From contig CAIRAW010000014.1 of NCBI GenBank assembly GCA_903876735.1, positions 62,001-126,000 of the forward strand: DNA of 64,000 nucleotides, in the 5' to 3' direction. A program made the position numbers and the translations under genes. Below, piece by piece: positions 9,914 through 20,806 of the stretch (position 1 is the stretch's first letter; every line of letters begins with the position of its first letter). This stretch comes from an uncultured beta proteobacterium (lineage in GTDB: Bacteria; Pseudomonadota; Gammaproteobacteria; Burkholderiales; Burkholderiaceae_C). The notes beneath the pieces are model-generated. The model saw only the letters and a list, made by a program, of their open reading frames with translations. It did not search any database and was not told the DNA's origin.

Positions 9914-11667
9914 TATGCGTTCCTCCATTCAAGCAGGGCCGTCAGCAATTCAGCCGGACGCAAGGGCAGCGGTCCGGGTCGGTGGTAGGTTGCCGGTGGC
10001 GTCGGAAAGTCGTACCAGGCGCGCAGGTAGCGGTAGAGCTGGGCACCGTGGTTCTGCTCGACCACGATGACGCGCTTGACGCCCAGCAGCGCGGCTGCCA
10101 TCTGCTCGGGCCGGGTTGGCGAGAGCAGGCGCAGCACGATCAGGCGCAGCGCGGTCCCCTGCGCGCCGGCACGCGCGATGGCCTCGCGCACCGGACCCGA
10201 GGCGGAACCGAAGGTGATGACGGCGGCATCGGCTTCGCCCTCGATGTCGGCCCAGTAGCTGCCGTAATCGTGCAGCGTGAGCTTGCGCTGGCGCTTGTCG
10301 AGTTGCAACACATGGTCGCGCGACTGGCTGCTGGGAATGCCGGCTTCCGAGTGTTCAAGGCCGTCGGCGGTGTAGGTCACGCCTTCGGTGCCGGGAATGG
10401 CCATCGGCGAGACACCCGACGGTGTGTCGCGGTAGCGCTTGTAGTCGGGCGCATTGGCAACGGCCATCACGCGCTGGGCCGCATGGCCGCGATCAGGCGG
10501 CCTATCGGTGATAACGCGCGACTGCCCCATGAACTGGTCCGACAGCACAATGGCCGGCGCCTGCAATGCTTCGGCCAGGTGCACCGCCCATTGCGTTGCG
10601 CCCAGACAGTCGGCCATCGAACTGGGTGCCACCACCAGGCGCGGCGCATCACCATGCAAACCGCTGACAGCAAAGGACAGATCACTTTGCTCGCTCTTGG
10701 CCGGGATGCCGGTCGAAGGTCCGCCGCGCATCACATCCACCACCACAATTGGCACCTCGGAGGCAACGGCCAGGCCGATCGCCTCGGTCATCAGCGACAA
10801 GCCCGGCCCGGCCGTTGCCGTCAGCGCCGGCACGCCACCGAAAGACGCGCCAATGATCATGTTGATGGACGCCAGTTCGTCCTCGGCCTGCAGCAGCGTG
10901 CCGCCAAGCTTGGGCAGGCGCGGTGCCAGCCACTCCAGCACCTCGGTCGCGGGTGTGATCGGGTAGGCCGCGACAAAGCGCACGCCGGCCTTCAAAGCAC
11001 CCATGCCGGTCGCCTCGTTGCCGCTCATCATCCAGCGCTGCGTGGTGACGGGTGCACTGACCTGAAGTTGCGCCATGGTGCCCCCGTTGGACGCGAGTTG
11101 TTCGGCAATCTGCACCGCCGCCGCCGCGCCAGCCGCTACCGCCTGCAGATTGGCGTCGAGTGTGTCGGGTTTCTTCCAGCTATCGCGCACCGCATCCTGC
11201 AATGCCCGCAGCGGCAAGCCGGCCAGTGCGCCCGAGAGGCCCAGCGCAACCATGTTGACCCAACTGCCGGGAATGGCCTTGGCCATCTTCTTCATGCCCA
11301 AGGGCGCATAGCGCGCCCCCATGGCCTTGAAGACTTCGGGCGGCTCGCCCTCGTCCGGGTCGCCAATCAGAATGCTGCGTGGCCCCAGCACGATCTCGTC
11401 GGCAAAGCGGTTGACGTTCTGCCAGTCGATGGCCAGCAGCAGATCAAAGCCGTCATCGAGCGAGCTCATGGGCTGCGAGCCCAGGCGCAGCATCGCAGCG
11501 GCCTCGCCACCGCGAATCTGCGGCCCGCTGGTGCGCACCATCAGGCCATAGGCACCGGCCTTGGCCGCAGCGGCCAGCAACAGGGTGCCAGCCGTCATGA
11601 CACCACTGCCACCGCTGCCCGCCAGGGCCATGGATACGCTGCTTGCTTGGGCTGTCCGTGATTGCAA
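9913..11667 (-). CDS. korA: 2-oxoacid:ferredoxin oxidoreductase, fused gamma-alpha subunit
   Basis: 584 aa; gamma domain 'GSGGSGVMTAGTLLLAAAAKAGAYGLMVRTSGPQIRGGEAAAML' followed by alpha domain 'GNEATGMGALKAGVRFVAAYPITPATEVLEWLA'. Confidence 0.92.
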   Translation of the reverse strand: MQSRTAQASSVSMALAGSGGSGVMTAGTLLLAAAAKAGAYGLMVRTSGPQIRGGEAAAMLRLGSQPMSSLDDGFDLLLAIDWQNVNRFADEIVLGPRSILIGDPDEGEPPEVFKAMGARYAPLGMKKMAKAIPGSWVNMVALGLSGALAGLPLRALQDAVRDSWKKPDTLDANLQAVAAGAAAAVQIAEQLASNGGTMAQLQVSAPVTTQRWMMSGNEATGMGALKAGVRFVAAYPITPATEVLEWLAPRLPKLGGTLLQAEDELASINMIIGASFGGVPALTATAGPGLSLMTEAIGLAVASEVPIVVVDVMRGGPSTGIPAKSEQSDLSFAVSGLHGDAPRLVVAPSSMADCLGATQWAVHLAEALQAPAIVLSDQFMGQSRVITDRPPDRGHAAQRVMAVANAPDYKRYRDTPSGVSPMAIPGTEGVTYTADGLEHSEAGIPSSQSRDHVLQLDKRQRKLTLHDYGSYWADIEGEADAAVITFGSASGPVREAIARAGAQGTALRLIVLRLLSPTRPEQMAAALLGVKRVIVVEQNHGAQLYRYLRAWYDFPTPPATYHRPGPLPLRPAELLTALLEWRNA

Positions 11668-11831
11668 ATTAGTCTCCTCGTTGGTTCACCCTGGAGTGTG
11701 TTCCACGCCCGTGGCAAAGCACCGCAGCTTGAACCCGGTCATCAATCAATGTTGGTATTCGGGTACCGATATACGATATTAATCGAAAAATCCAGCGACA
11801 GACCGGGTCCGAAGCTGGATTATTGGAGATC

Positions 11832-11861
11832 AGCCAACAACAAACTGTTGGCTATTTTTTT
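11832..11861 (+). terminator. Stem-loop with T-tract
   Basis: AGCCAACA-ACAAAC-TGTTGGCT-ATTTTTTT; what it terminates is unclear, as flanking annotated genes are on the minus strand. Confidence 0.5.
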
Positions 11862-11968
11862 GTGGTGCCGTTTGAACAATGCCGAAACATTGCCGCCTCA
11901 GCGGCGCAGCCGGCCCGGGCCGGCTTCAGGGCATCACAGGCTGACTGAAGCCGCGGCGTGCCGCGTGA

Positions 11969-12253
11969 TCAGGCCTTCTTGGCCCAGGCGGTGCAGTAGC
12001 CGGTTGCAGAAATTTCGGTGTCGCCCGGCATGATCTTGCAGCCACCGGGAACTTTTGCGGAAGCGCCTGGGACAAATTGCAGGCAATTGCCACAGTTCTT
12101 TTCAGCCAGCGGTTTGGGTTGGTACTTCAGTGCGGTACGCATCGCTGCGTTGGTGGCGGCAAATGCGTGGTTTGTAAAAGCGACGACAGGAATCATGGCG
12201 AGAGCTGCGCTCCCGACTTTCAAGAACTGGCGGCGTTGCGTTGATGCTTTCAA
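11969..12253 (-). CDS. High-potential iron-sulfur protein (HiPIP)
   Basis: Tat-like leader 'RRQFLKVGSAALAM', Cys pattern 'CGNCLQF...GGCKIMPGDTEISATGYCTAW'. Confidence 0.93.
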   Translation of the reverse strand: MKASTQRRQFLKVGSAALAMIPVVAFTNHAFAATNAAMRTALKYQPKPLAEKNCGNCLQFVPGASAKVPGGCKIMPGDTEISATGYCTAWAKKA

Positions 12254-12375
12254 AATCTGCTACTCCTGTTTGTGTTCAGTTGCCCGATTTCCAAAAACCG
12301 GGCTGAACGGACTATACACAACCAAAACCAATGTTTACCTTACTACTTAAGTCGGGCTCTGCGGCCGGTACAGAC

Positions 12376-12410
12376 AAGAAAAAGCCCGTAGTCTCAACGA
12401 CTTACGGGCT
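12376..12410 (-). terminator. Rho-independent terminator downstream of tRNA-Val
   Basis: AGCCCGTA...TACGGGCT stem with T-run on minus strand. Confidence 0.75.
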
Positions 12411-12431
12411 ATTCAAAAATCACCAATGATT

Positions 12432-12506
12432 TGGTGGGCAGTGCAAGTTTCGAACTTGCGACCCCTGCAGTGTGAATGCAGTGCTCTACCCCTGAGCTAA
12501 CCGCCC
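12432..12506 (-). tRNA. tRNA-Val(CAC)
   Basis: Minus strand GGGCGGT acceptor pairs with ACTGCCC-A-CCA; anticodon stem-loop CTGCA-TTCACAC-TGCAG; T-arm GCAAG-TTCGAAA-CTTGC. Confidence 0.9.
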
Positions 12507-12545
12507 TGAATCTGTTTCAGGAAGGGCTGAATTATGCCTTACTTT

Positions 12546-13247
12546 TCAGGCCTTCTGCCGCCAAACCGTCTTGTTTCCACTGGCTTTGTCCAGTTGCCCC
12601 AGAATTTCGTCATGCTCGGCGATCTCGTGCGCACTGGCGCGCAGCACCGGCAGTTCAAAGGCGCGCAGGTCGGCCGACACGATGCTGGTGCCAAGGCTGG
12701 GCTCCGATCCGGCATCGATCAGCAAAGCGTCCTGCCCGCGCGTGAGGTTGATGTAGACGTCAGCCAGCAGTTCCGCGTCAAGCAGCGCGCCGTGCAGGGT
12801 GCGTCCCGAGTTGTCGACACCGAGGCGCGCGCACAGTGCGTCGAGCGAGTTGCGCTTGCCTGGATACATTTCCTTGGCCATCACCAGTGTGTCGGTCACG
12901 CTGGCCACATGGTGGTGCAGCGCCGGGCGGCCGATCAGGGCCAGTTCCATGTTCAGAAAACCGGTGTCGAACGGCGCGTTGTGGATGATGACTTCGGCAC
13001 CTTCCAGGTAAGCCAGCAGTTCGTCGGCCACCACCTTGAATGCAGGCTTGTCCTTGAGAAACTCGCTGCTGATGCCATGCACCTTGAACGCCTCTTCGTG
13101 GCTTTCACGACCCGAGTACAGATAAAAGTGTTTGTTGTTGCCGGTCAGTCGGCGGTTGAAGAGTTCGACGCAACCAATTTCAACAATCCGGTCGCCACTG
13201 TCGGCCGACAAGCCGGTGGTCTCGGTATCCAGAAAAATTTGACGCAT
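12546..13247 (-). CDS. dnaQ: DNA polymerase III subunit epsilon
   Basis: 'MRQIFLDTETTGLSADSGDRIVEIGCVEL', 'VIIHNAPFDTGFLNMEL', 'HGALLDAELLADVYINLT' exonuclease motifs. Confidence 0.96.
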   Translation of the reverse strand: MRQIFLDTETTGLSADSGDRIVEIGCVELFNRRLTGNNKHFYLYSGRESHEEAFKVHGISSEFLKDKPAFKVVADELLAYLEGAEVIIHNAPFDTGFLNMELALIGRPALHHHVASVTDTLVMAKEMYPGKRNSLDALCARLGVDNSGRTLHGALLDAELLADVYINLTRGQDALLIDAGSEPSLGTSIVSADLRAFELPVLRASAHEIAEHDEILGQLDKASGNKTVWRQKA

Positions 13248-13256
13248 GGACGAAAC

Positions 13257-13595
13257 CTAATGATTTTCTTTGGCGTGGTTGATCGAGTACTTGGGTATCT
13301 CCACCACAACGTCTTTCTGCCCGACGTAGGCCTGGCAGCTCAGGCGCGAGTTCGGCTCCAGGCCCCAGGCGCGGTCCAGCAGGTCTTCTTCGTTCTCATC
13401 GATCTCGTTGAGCGATTCAAAGCCCTCACGCACGACCACGTGGCAGGTGGTGCAGGCGCAGCTCATGTCGCAGGCGTGCTCGATCTCGATGTGGTTGTCC
13501 AGCATCGCCTCGCAGATCGAGGTGCCTGCTGGCACAGAAATCTCGGCGCCCTGCGGACAGTAGTCAGGGTTGGGCAGTATTTTGATGATGGGCAT
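13257..13595 (-). CDS. fdx: ISC-system [2Fe-2S] ferredoxin
   Basis: 'EHACDMSCACTTCHVVV...RLSCQAYVG'; end of isc operon. Confidence 0.95.
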   Translation of the reverse strand: MPIIKILPNPDYCPQGAEISVPAGTSICEAMLDNHIEIEHACDMSCACTTCHVVVREGFESLNEIDENEEDLLDRAWGLEPNSRLSCQAYVGQKDVVVEIPKYSINHAKENH

Positions 13596-13617
13596 GGGGT
13601 GTTCCGGTTGACCGCGC

Positions 13618-15474
13618 TTAAACGGTCTCGATGTTGCGTCCGGCCAGCGCTTGCTGAATGCCGCGGTTCATGCGCAGCGCGGCAAAGGCTTCCGTGCCTT
13701 TGGCCAGCGTCTGGGTGGCGGCTTCGATCTGAGCCGGGTCTGCCAGCGCGAGCGCGTCACGCGTGGCGGCCATCAAGGCATCGATGGCCGCGCGTTCTTC
13801 GGGCGTCAGCAGATCGCCATCGGCTGCCAGCGCACTCGCACTGGCCAGCAGCATGCGGTCGCAATCGACCCGCGCTTCGACCAGCGCGCGCGCCTTCATG
13901 TCGGCGTCGGCGGTGGTGAAACTGTCCTGCAGCATTTTGGCGATCTGTTCATCCCCCAGTCCGTACGACGGCTTGACATCGATGTGGGTCTCGACGCCAC
14001 TGATCTGTTCTTTGGCACTGACCGTCAGCAAGCCGTCGGCATCGACCGTGAAGGTGACGCGGATGCGCGCTGCGCCAGCGGCCATCGGCGGTATGCCGCG
14101 CAGCTCAAAGCGTGCCAGGCTGCGGCAATCGGCCACCAGATCACGCTCACCCTGCACCACGTGCAAGGCGAGCGCGGTCTGGCCGTCCTTGTAGGTCGTG
14201 AAGTCTTGCGCCTTGGCGGTCGGAATGGTTTCGTTGCGCGGCACGATGCGCTCCACCAAACCGCCCATGGTCTCGATGCCAAGCGAGAGCGGGATGACGT
14301 CAAGCAGCAGCAGTTCGCCGCTGGTATTGTTGCCGGCCAACTGGTTGGCCTGGATCGCAGCGCCCAGCGCCACGACCTGGTCAGGGTCGAGGTTGGTCAG
14401 CGGCGCGCGGCCAAAGAAGTTGGCAACAGCCTGCTGGATCTGCGGCATGCGTGTGGAGCCGCCAACCATGACGACACCCTTGACCTCATCCTTGTCCAGA
14501 CCGGCATCGCGCAGTGTCTTGCGCACGGCCTGCATGGTGCGCTGCGTCAAGGTGGCGGTGAGCTGCTCGAACTGCTCATTGACCACCTCGAATCGCACGT
14601 TTTCACCGCCGATGCAGGCGTGGCAGGCGGCGCAATGCGCGGCCGACAACTCTTCCTTGCAGGCCCGCGCCGCGATGATGGCAATCGCCTTGTCCTGCGG
14701 CGTCTTGAGCTTGACGCCGGCCTGGGCCATCACCCAGTCCGCCAGGGCGCGGTCGTAATCGTCGCCACCCAGTGCCGAGTCGCCGCCCGTGGCCAGCACC
14801 TCGAAAACACCCCGCGTCAGGCGCAGGATGGAAATATCGAAGGTGCCGCCGCCCAGATCGTAAATCGCGTAGACGCCTTCGCTGGCGTTATCAAGCCCGT
14901 AGGCGATGGCCGCAGCGGTGGGTTCGTTGATCAGGCGCAGCACATTGATGCCGGCAAGCTGGGCCGCATCCTTGGTCGCCTGGCGCTGCGCATCATCAAA
15001 ATAAGCGGGCACCGTGATCACGGCTCCAAACAGGTCGGCGTTGAAAGTATCTTCAGCCTGGTAGCGCAGGGTGGCCAGGATGTCGGCACTGACCTCAACC
15101 GGCGATTTCTCGCCCTGCACCGTGTGCACTGCGAGCATGCCGGGCTTGTCGACAAAGTGATAGGGCAGCTTGTCGTGTCCCGACACATCCTGCAGGCCGC
15201 GACCCATGAAGCGCTTGACCGAAACGACTGTGTTTTCCGGGTCAAGTGCCTGCGCGCTCTTGGCGTCGAAACCGATCTGGCGCCCACCGCCCGCCAGGTA
15301 GCGAACGACCGACGGCAGGATGACGCGGCCCTGTGCATCGGGCAGGCACTCTGCGACGCCGTTGCGCACCGACGCCACCAGCGAATGCGTGGTGCCCAGA
15401 TCGATGCCCACTGCAATACGCCGCTGATGCGGGTCAGGGGAATGACCGGGTTCGGAAATTTGTAGCAGCGCCAT
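13618..15474 (-). CDS. hscA: Fe-S protein assembly chaperone HscA
   Basis: Hsp70 family '[18 protein letters not shown]', '[24 protein letters not shown]'; isc operon position. Confidence 0.97.
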   Translation of the reverse strand: MALLQISEPGHSPDPHQRRIAVGIDLGTTHSLVASVRNGVAECLPDAQGRVILPSVVRYLAGGGRQIGFDAKSAQALDPENTVVSVKRFMGRGLQDVSGHDKLPYHFVDKPGMLAVHTVQGEKSPVEVSADILATLRYQAEDTFNADLFGAVITVPAYFDDAQRQATKDAAQLAGINVLRLINEPTAAAIAYGLDNASEGVYAIYDLGGGTFDISILRLTRGVFEVLATGGDSALGGDDYDRALADWVMAQAGVKLKTPQDKAIAIIAARACKEELSAAHCAACHACIGGENVRFEVVNEQFEQLTATLTQRTMQAVRKTLRDAGLDKDEVKGVVMVGGSTRMPQIQQAVANFFGRAPLTNLDPDQVVALGAAIQANQLAGNNTSGELLLLDVIPLSLGIETMGGLVERIVPRNETIPTAKAQDFTTYKDGQTALALHVVQGERDLVADCRSLARFELRGIPPMAAGAARIRVTFTVDADGLLTVSAKEQISGVETHIDVKPSYGLGDEQIAKMLQDSFTTADADMKARALVEARVDCDRMLLASASALAADGDLLTPEERAAIDALMAATRDALALADPAQIEAATQTLAKGTEAFAALRMNRGIQQALAGRNIETV

Positions 15475-15497
15475 ATTTGATTTTTTGGAAAAGAGAC

Positions 15498-16052
15498 CTA
15501 TTGTCCGTGCTCTGCGGTATCGATCCGGTCAATTTTCGCTTCAACATCGCTGGCAAAGCGTTCGATGAACATCAGCGCGCGCACCTGGCCCACCGCCGTC
15601 GGGTAATCGTGCGCCACATCAAGCAGCCGAGCACATTCCTGCAGCGCCGCTTGCCGCGCCGACCGAACCTCGGCGCTCAACTGGTCGAGTTCCACCGCGT
15701 TGCCGGCATCGTCGAGTGACTCGCGCCATTCCATCTGCTGCATCAGGAACGCGCCAGGCATGGCGGTGTTGTCCTCGGCATTGAGCGGCGCACCGTGCAA
15801 CTCGCACAAATAGGCGGCGCGCTTGAGCGGGTCCTTCAGCCTGCGATAGGCCTCGTTAATGCGCACCGACCACTGCATGGCCACGCGCTGCGCGGCACCG
15901 CCCTGGGCCGCAAAACGGTCCGGGTGCGCTTCGCGCTGCAAGTCCTTCCAGCGCGCATCGACAGCGTCGCGGTCCTGCTCAAACTGCGGCACAAGACCAA
16001 ACAGCTCGAAATCGTTCGATTGAAGATTCACACGCGAAACGACTCGCCGCAA
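15498..16052 (-). CDS. hscB: Fe-S protein assembly co-chaperone HscB
   Basis: J-domain '[45 protein letters not shown]'; start uncertain. Confidence 0.95.
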   Translation of the reverse strand: MRRVVSRVNLQSNDFELFGLVPQFEQDRDAVDARWKDLQREAHPDRFAAQGGAAQRVAMQWSVRINEAYRRLKDPLKRAAYLCELHGAPLNAEDNTAMPGAFLMQQMEWRESLDDAGNAVELDQLSAEVRSARQAALQECARLLDVAHDYPTAVGQVRALMFIERFASDVEAKIDRIDTAEHGQ

Positions 16053-16351
16053 CCGCAGCGATCACGCTCGCGCGGGTTGTTGAATTTGAAACCCTCGTTC
16101 AGTCCTTCGCGGACAAAATCGAGTTCGGTGCCATCGAGGTAGGCAAAGCTTTTGGGTTCGATCAGCACCTTGACGCCATGGCCTTCAAACACCATGTCTT
16201 CAGGGCCAACCTCGTCCACGTATTCCAGCTTGTAAGCCAGGCCCGAGCAGCCCGTGGTCTTGACACCCAGGCGCACGCCAACGCCCTTGCCGCGCTTGGC
16301 AAGGTAGCGGGTGACATGCCGGGCAGCGGCTTCTGTCAGCGTCACAGCCAT
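16028..16351 (-). CDS. iscA: Iron-sulfur cluster assembly protein IscA
   Basis: '[20 protein letters not shown]...[12 protein letters not shown]' CxnCGCG motif. Confidence 0.96.
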   Translation of the reverse strand: MAVTLTEAAARHVTRYLAKRGKGVGVRLGVKTTGCSGLAYKLEYVDEVGPEDMVFEGHGVKVLIEPKSFAYLDGTELDFVREGLNEGFKFNNPRERDRCGCGESFRV

Positions 16352-16352
16352 G

Positions 16353-16751
16353 TCAAGTCGCCTGCCCTGCGCCATGCTTCTGGCGGTAGTCGTTCACCGC
16401 CGCCTTGATCGCGTCTTCAGCCAGAATCGAGCAGTGAATCTTCACCGGCGGCAAGGCCAGTTCTTCGGCGATCTCGCTGTTCTTCAGCGCTGCCGCCTGG
16501 TCCAGCGTCTTGCCCTTGACCCACTCGGTCACCAGCGACGAGGAGGCAATGGCAGAGCCACAGCCGTAGGTCTTGAAGCGCGCGTCTTCGATCACACCGG
16601 AGACCGGATTCACCTTGATCTGCAGCTTCATCACGTCGCCGCAAGCCGGCGCACCCACCATGCCGGTACCCACCGAGTCATCGCCCTTTTCGAACGAGCC
16701 GACGTTGCGGGGGTTTTCGTAGTGGTCAACGACCTTTTCAGAATATGCCAT
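16353..16751 (-). CDS. iscU: Fe-S cluster scaffold IscU
   Basis: '[20 protein letters not shown]...[13 protein letters not shown]...[11 protein letters not shown]...[13 protein letters not shown]'. Confidence 0.98.
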   Translation of the reverse strand: MAYSEKVVDHYENPRNVGSFEKGDDSVGTGMVGAPACGDVMKLQIKVNPVSGVIEDARFKTYGCGSAIASSSLVTEWVKGKTLDQAAALKNSEIAEELALPPVKIHCSILAEDAIKAAVNDYRQKHGAGQAT

Positions 16752-16768
16752 ATCAGTACCTCTTGAAT

Positions 16769-17989
16769 TTAGTGCGCCGCCCACTGGATCGTGGAAATGT
16801 CTATGCCTTCCTTGTACATGTCCCACAAGGGGCTCAGGTCGCGCAGTTTGGCCACGTTGAGTTTGATGGTCTCAACGGCGTAATCGATTTCAGCCTCGGT
16901 GGTCCAGCGGCCGATTGTCATGCGCAGGCTGCTGTGCGCGAGTTCGTCACTGCGACCCAGGGCGCGCAGCACGTAGCTGGGCTCCAGACTGGCCGAGGTG
17001 CAGGCCGAACCACTAGATACGGCCAGTCCCTTGATACCCATCATCAGGGACTCGCCCTCAACATAATTGAAACTCATGTTGAGGTTGTGCGGCACGCGCT
17101 GATCGAGATTGCCGTTGATGAAAACCTGCTCGACGTCCTTCAGACCCGCGAGCATGCGGTCGTGCAGGGCACGGATGCGCACGTTCTCGGCCACCATTTC
17201 TTCCTTGGCGATGCGATAAGCCTCGCCCATGCCGACGATCTGGTGCGTGGGCAGCGTGCCTGATCGCATGCCGCGCTCGTGACCGCCACCGTGCATTTGC
17301 GCCTCAATGCGCACGCGCGGCTTGCGCCGCACAAACAACGCGCCAATGCCCTTGGGGCCATAGGTCTTGTGCGAGGTCAAACTCATCAGGTCCACTGGCA
17401 GGCGGCTCAGATCAAATTCGACGCGGCCCGTAGCCTGCGCCGCGTCCACGTGAAAAATGATGCCCTTGGCGCGGCAGATCGCGCCGATGGCGGCAATGTC
17501 CTGGATCACGCCGATCTCGTTGTTCACATACATGACACTGGCCAGAATCGTGTCGGGCCGGATCGCGGCCTTGAAGACCTCGATGTCGAGCAAGCCATCA
17601 GCCTGAACGTCAAGATAAGTCACTTCGAAACCCTGGCGCTCCAGTTCGCGACAGGTATCGAGCACCGCCTTGTGCTCGGTCTTGACGGTGATGATGTGAC
17701 GGCCCTTGGTCTTGTAGAAGCCGGCTGCACCCTTGAGTGCCAGGTTGTTTGATTCGGTCGCGCCGGAAGTCCAGACAATCTCGCGTACGTCGGCGCCAAT
17801 CAGCGCTGCCACCTGCTCGCGTGCCTTCTCAACGGCGGCTTCCGCCTCCCAACCCCAGGCATGGCTGCGCGAGGCCGGATTGCCAAAATGCTGTCGCAGC
17901 CAGGGAACCATAGCATCCACCACCCGCTCGTCGCAGGGGTTGGTGGCGCTGTAATCCATGTAAATCGGGAAATGCGGGGTGGTATCCAT
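16769..17989 (-). CDS. iscS: Cysteine desulfurase IscS
   Basis: '[17 protein letters not shown]', '[25 protein letters not shown]', '[22 protein letters not shown]'. Confidence 0.98.
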   Translation of the reverse strand: MDTTPHFPIYMDYSATNPCDERVVDAMVPWLRQHFGNPASRSHAWGWEAEAAVEKAREQVAALIGADVREIVWTSGATESNNLALKGAAGFYKTKGRHIITVKTEHKAVLDTCRELERQGFEVTYLDVQADGLLDIEVFKAAIRPDTILASVMYVNNEIGVIQDIAAIGAICRAKGIIFHVDAAQATGRVEFDLSRLPVDLMSLTSHKTYGPKGIGALFVRRKPRVRIEAQMHGGGHERGMRSGTLPTHQIVGMGEAYRIAKEEMVAENVRIRALHDRMLAGLKDVEQVFINGNLDQRVPHNLNMSFNYVEGESLMMGIKGLAVSSGSACTSASLEPSYVLRALGRSDELAHSSLRMTIGRWTTEAEIDYAVETIKLNVAKLRDLSPLWDMYKEGIDISTIQWAAH

Positions 17990-18039
17990 TAGGTTTGCAA
18001 AGCTTTTGTTGGTTGGAAGGTCAATTTACCAAGCCCGGC

Positions 18040-18576
18040 TTATGACTTGGAAAAGGCATTGCCCAGGGCAAAAACAGAATTTGGCACGTTCATGCGGATC
18101 GGCCGCACCGTCGGCATGCTGGAGATGGCGCGCTTGAGCGTGGGCTTGTCCTCAACCCGGAAACCCTTGGCCAATTGGTCGTCCACCAGTTTTTGCAAGG
18201 TGACCGACTCCAGAAACTCGACCATGCGCACGTTCAGGGCGCTCCACAGGTCATGTGTCATGCAGCGTTCGGACTCGCCCAGGCAGTTTTCCTTGCCGCC
18301 ACAATGCGTTGCGTCGATCGGCTCATCGACCGAACTGATAATTTCCGCCACGGTGATGTCAGCCGGGCTGCGCGCCAGCGTGTAACCGCCGCCAGGGCCG
18401 CGGGTCGACTCGACCAGTTCGTTGCGGCGCAGTTTGCCAAACAACTGCTCCAGATAGGACAGGGAGATCTGTTGGCGCTGGCTGATGGCGGCCAAAGTGA
18501 CGGGGCCATTGCTCTGACGCAAACCCAGGTCAATCATGGCGGTAACCGCAAAGCGGCCTTTGGTGGTAAGTCGCAT
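18040..18576 (-). CDS. iscR: Fe-S cluster regulator IscR (Rrf2 family)
   Basis: 'MRLTTKGRFAVTAMIDLGLRQSNGPVTLAAISQRQQISLSYLEQLFGKLRRNELVESTRGPGGGYTLAR', Cys cluster 'CGGKENCLGESERCMTHDLW'. Confidence 0.96.
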   Translation of the reverse strand: MRLTTKGRFAVTAMIDLGLRQSNGPVTLAAISQRQQISLSYLEQLFGKLRRNELVESTRGPGGGYTLARSPADITVAEIISSVDEPIDATHCGGKENCLGESERCMTHDLWSALNVRMVEFLESVTLQKLVDDQLAKGFRVEDKPTLKRAISSMPTVRPIRMNVPNSVFALGNAFSKS

Positions 18577-18596
18577 CACATGCTCCTTCGATCTGT

Positions 18597-18621
18597 TTGG
18601 TTGACTAACGGAGTCAAGTAT
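18597..18621 (-). promoter_or_regulatory. Putative IscR type-1 binding site upstream of iscR
   Basis: Minus strand ATACTTGACTCCGTTAGTCAACCAA; matches most positions of the E. coli type-1 consensus ATASYYGACTRWWWYAGTCRRSTAT as I recall it. Confidence 0.75.
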
Positions 18622-18670
18622 AGCAAGAAACCCAGCAATTTGCTCGGGTAAGCCCGAAACCGGGCCTGAT

Positions 18671-20806
18671 TTACGCAGCTTTACCGTTGGCCGCCAAAAC
18701 CACCAGGTTGTCGTGGCCGGATGCGCCAAAGGCCTGTTCTTTCAGGATGGCCAACTGGTCGCGAACGCGCGCCGCCTTTTCGAACTCGAGGTTGCGCGCG
18801 TGTTCGAGCATCAACTTCTCCAGGCGCTTGATTTCGCGCGAAATGTCTTTCTCGCTCATGTCTTCCACCTGCGCCCGCTGCACCGCATCGCGTTCCAGCC
18901 GGTCCGCTTCCTTGCCGGCTTTTTCGCTGTAGACGCCATCAATCAAGTCTTTAACCTCCTTGACGATGGAGCGCGGCGTGATGCCGTGCAGTTGGTTGTA
19001 AAGCACCTGCTTGGCACGGCGACGCTCGGTTTCGCCCATCGCCTTTTTCATCGAGTCAGTGATCTTGTCGGCGTACAGGATGGCCCGCCCATGCAGGTTG
19101 CGTGCGGCCCGGCCAATGGTCTGGATCAGCGAGCGCTCGGAGCGCAAAAAACCCTCTTTGTCAGCGTCGAGAATCGCCACCAGCGAGACTTCCGGGATGT
19201 CCAGCCCTTCACGCAGCAGGTTGATGCCGACCAGCACATCAAAAGTTCCCAGGCGCAGGTCACGCAGAATCTCGACCCGCTCAACGGTGTCGACGTCGCT
19301 GTGCAGGTAGCGCACCTTGACACCGTTGTCACTCAGGTAATCGGTCAGTTGCTCGGCCATGCGTTTGGTCAGCGTGGTGATCAGCACACGCTCGTGCTTT
19401 TCAACGCGGATGCGGATTTCCTGCAGCACATCGTCAACCTGACTGGTGGCGGGGCGCACCTCCACTTCAGGGTCAACCAGTCCCGTCGGGCGCACCAGTT
19501 GTTCCACCACCTGCCCGGTATGGTCCTTTTCCCATTGACCCGGTGTGGCCGAGACAAAAACGGCCTGGCGCATGCGGCGCTCGAATTCCTCGAACTTGAG
19601 GGGCCGGTTGTCGAGCGCGCTGGGCAGACGAAAGCCGTACTCCACCAGCGTGCTCTTGCGCGAGCGGTCGCCGTTGTACATGCCGCCAAACTGCCCAATC
19701 AGCACATGGCTCTCGTCCAGAAACATCACCGCGTCCTTGGGCAGGTAATCGGTCAGCGTCGCTGGCGGCTCGCCAGGCGCAGCGCCACTGAGGTGCCGGC
19801 TGTAGTTTTCGATGCCCTTGCAGTGCCCGACTTCGCTGAGCATTTCCAGATCGAAGCGGGTACGCTGTTCAAGCCGCTGCGCTTCGACCAGTTTGCCCAT
19901 GCCGGTCAATTCCTTGAGCCGCTCCGAGAGTTCAGTCTTGATCGTCTCCACCGCCGCCAACACCTGCTCGCGCGGCGTCACGTAATGGCTGCTGGGATAG
20001 ACCGTGAAGCGCGGAATCTTCTGGCGGATGCGCCCGGTCAGCGGGTCGAATAGTTGCAGCGACTCAATCTCGTCGTCGAACAGTTCGATGCGCAACGCCA
20101 TCTCGCTGTGCTCGGCCGGAAAGACGTCGATGGTGTCGCCGCGCACGCGGAACTTGCCGCGCGAAAAATCAATGTCGTTGCGCTGGTACTGCATGCGCAC
20201 CAGTTGCATGATCAGGTCGCGCTGGCCCATCTTGTCGCCGGCGCGCAGCGTCATGACCATCTTGTGATAAGCCTCGGGCTGGCCGATGCCGTAGATGGCC
20301 GAGACGGAAGCCACGATCACCACATCCCGGCGCTCCAGCACGCTCTTGGTGCAACTCAGCCTCATCTGTTCGATGTGCTCGTTGATGGCCGAGTCCTTCT
20401 CTATGAACAGGTCGCGCTGCGGCACGTAGGCTTCGGGCTGGTAATAGTCGTAATAACTGACGAAATACTCGACTGCGTTGCGCGGAAAGAACTCGCGAAA
20501 CTCGCTGTAAAGCTGGGCCGCCAGCGTCTTGTTCGGCGCGAACACGATGGCCGGACGACCCAGGCGCGCGATCACGTTGGCCATGGTGAAGGTCTTGCCG
20601 GAGCCGGTCACGCCCAGCAGCGTCTGGAACACCTCGCCGTCCTGGATACCGGCCACCAATTGCTCAATCGCCTCGGGCTGGTCGCCTGCTGGCGGGTAAG
20701 GCTGATACAACTCAAACGGCGAATCGGGGAAGCGCACGAACGTGCCGGCACGCAAGGCGTCGGCGTTGTCGCTGGCCAAGGTGACAGGGGGTGCGGCAAT
20801 GGGCAT
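18671..20806 (-). CDS. uvrB: Excinuclease ABC subunit B
   Basis: '[44 protein letters not shown]', '[14 protein letters not shown]', C-terminal UvrC-interaction domain. Confidence 0.98.
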   Translation of the reverse strand: MPIAAPPVTLASDNADALRAGTFVRFPDSPFELYQPYPPAGDQPEAIEQLVAGIQDGEVFQTLLGVTGSGKTFTMANVIARLGRPAIVFAPNKTLAAQLYSEFREFFPRNAVEYFVSYYDYYQPEAYVPQRDLFIEKDSAINEHIEQMRLSCTKSVLERRDVVIVASVSAIYGIGQPEAYHKMVMTLRAGDKMGQRDLIMQLVRMQYQRNDIDFSRGKFRVRGDTIDVFPAEHSEMALRIELFDDEIESLQLFDPLTGRIRQKIPRFTVYPSSHYVTPREQVLAAVETIKTELSERLKELTGMGKLVEAQRLEQRTRFDLEMLSEVGHCKGIENYSRHLSGAAPGEPPATLTDYLPKDAVMFLDESHVLIGQFGGMYNGDRSRKSTLVEYGFRLPSALDNRPLKFEEFERRMRQAVFVSATPGQWEKDHTGQVVEQLVRPTGLVDPEVEVRPATSQVDDVLQEIRIRVEKHERVLITTLTKRMAEQLTDYLSDNGVKVRYLHSDVDTVERVEILRDLRLGTFDVLVGINLLREGLDIPEVSLVAILDADKEGFLRSERSLIQTIGRAARNLHGRAILYADKITDSMKKAMGETERRRAKQVLYNQLHGITPRSIVKEVKDLIDGVYSEKAGKEADRLERDAVQRAQVEDMSEKDISREIKRLEKLMLEHARNLEFEKAARVRDQLAILKEQAFGASGHDNLVVLAANGKAA

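Noticed and set aside
9982-11661. 559-aa + strand ORF opposite korA
   Set aside because: Antisense shadow ORF typical of GC-rich DNA; low-complexity His/Arg/Gly composition, no domain; the minus strand encodes a clear OFOR subunit
12432-12506. tRNA-Val as an integration site for a genomic island
   Set aside because: No integrase, no direct repeat of the tRNA 3' end noticed, flanking genes are core housekeeping
13651-15465. 604-aa + strand ORF opposite hscA
   Set aside because: Shadow ORF; hscA on the minus strand is unambiguous
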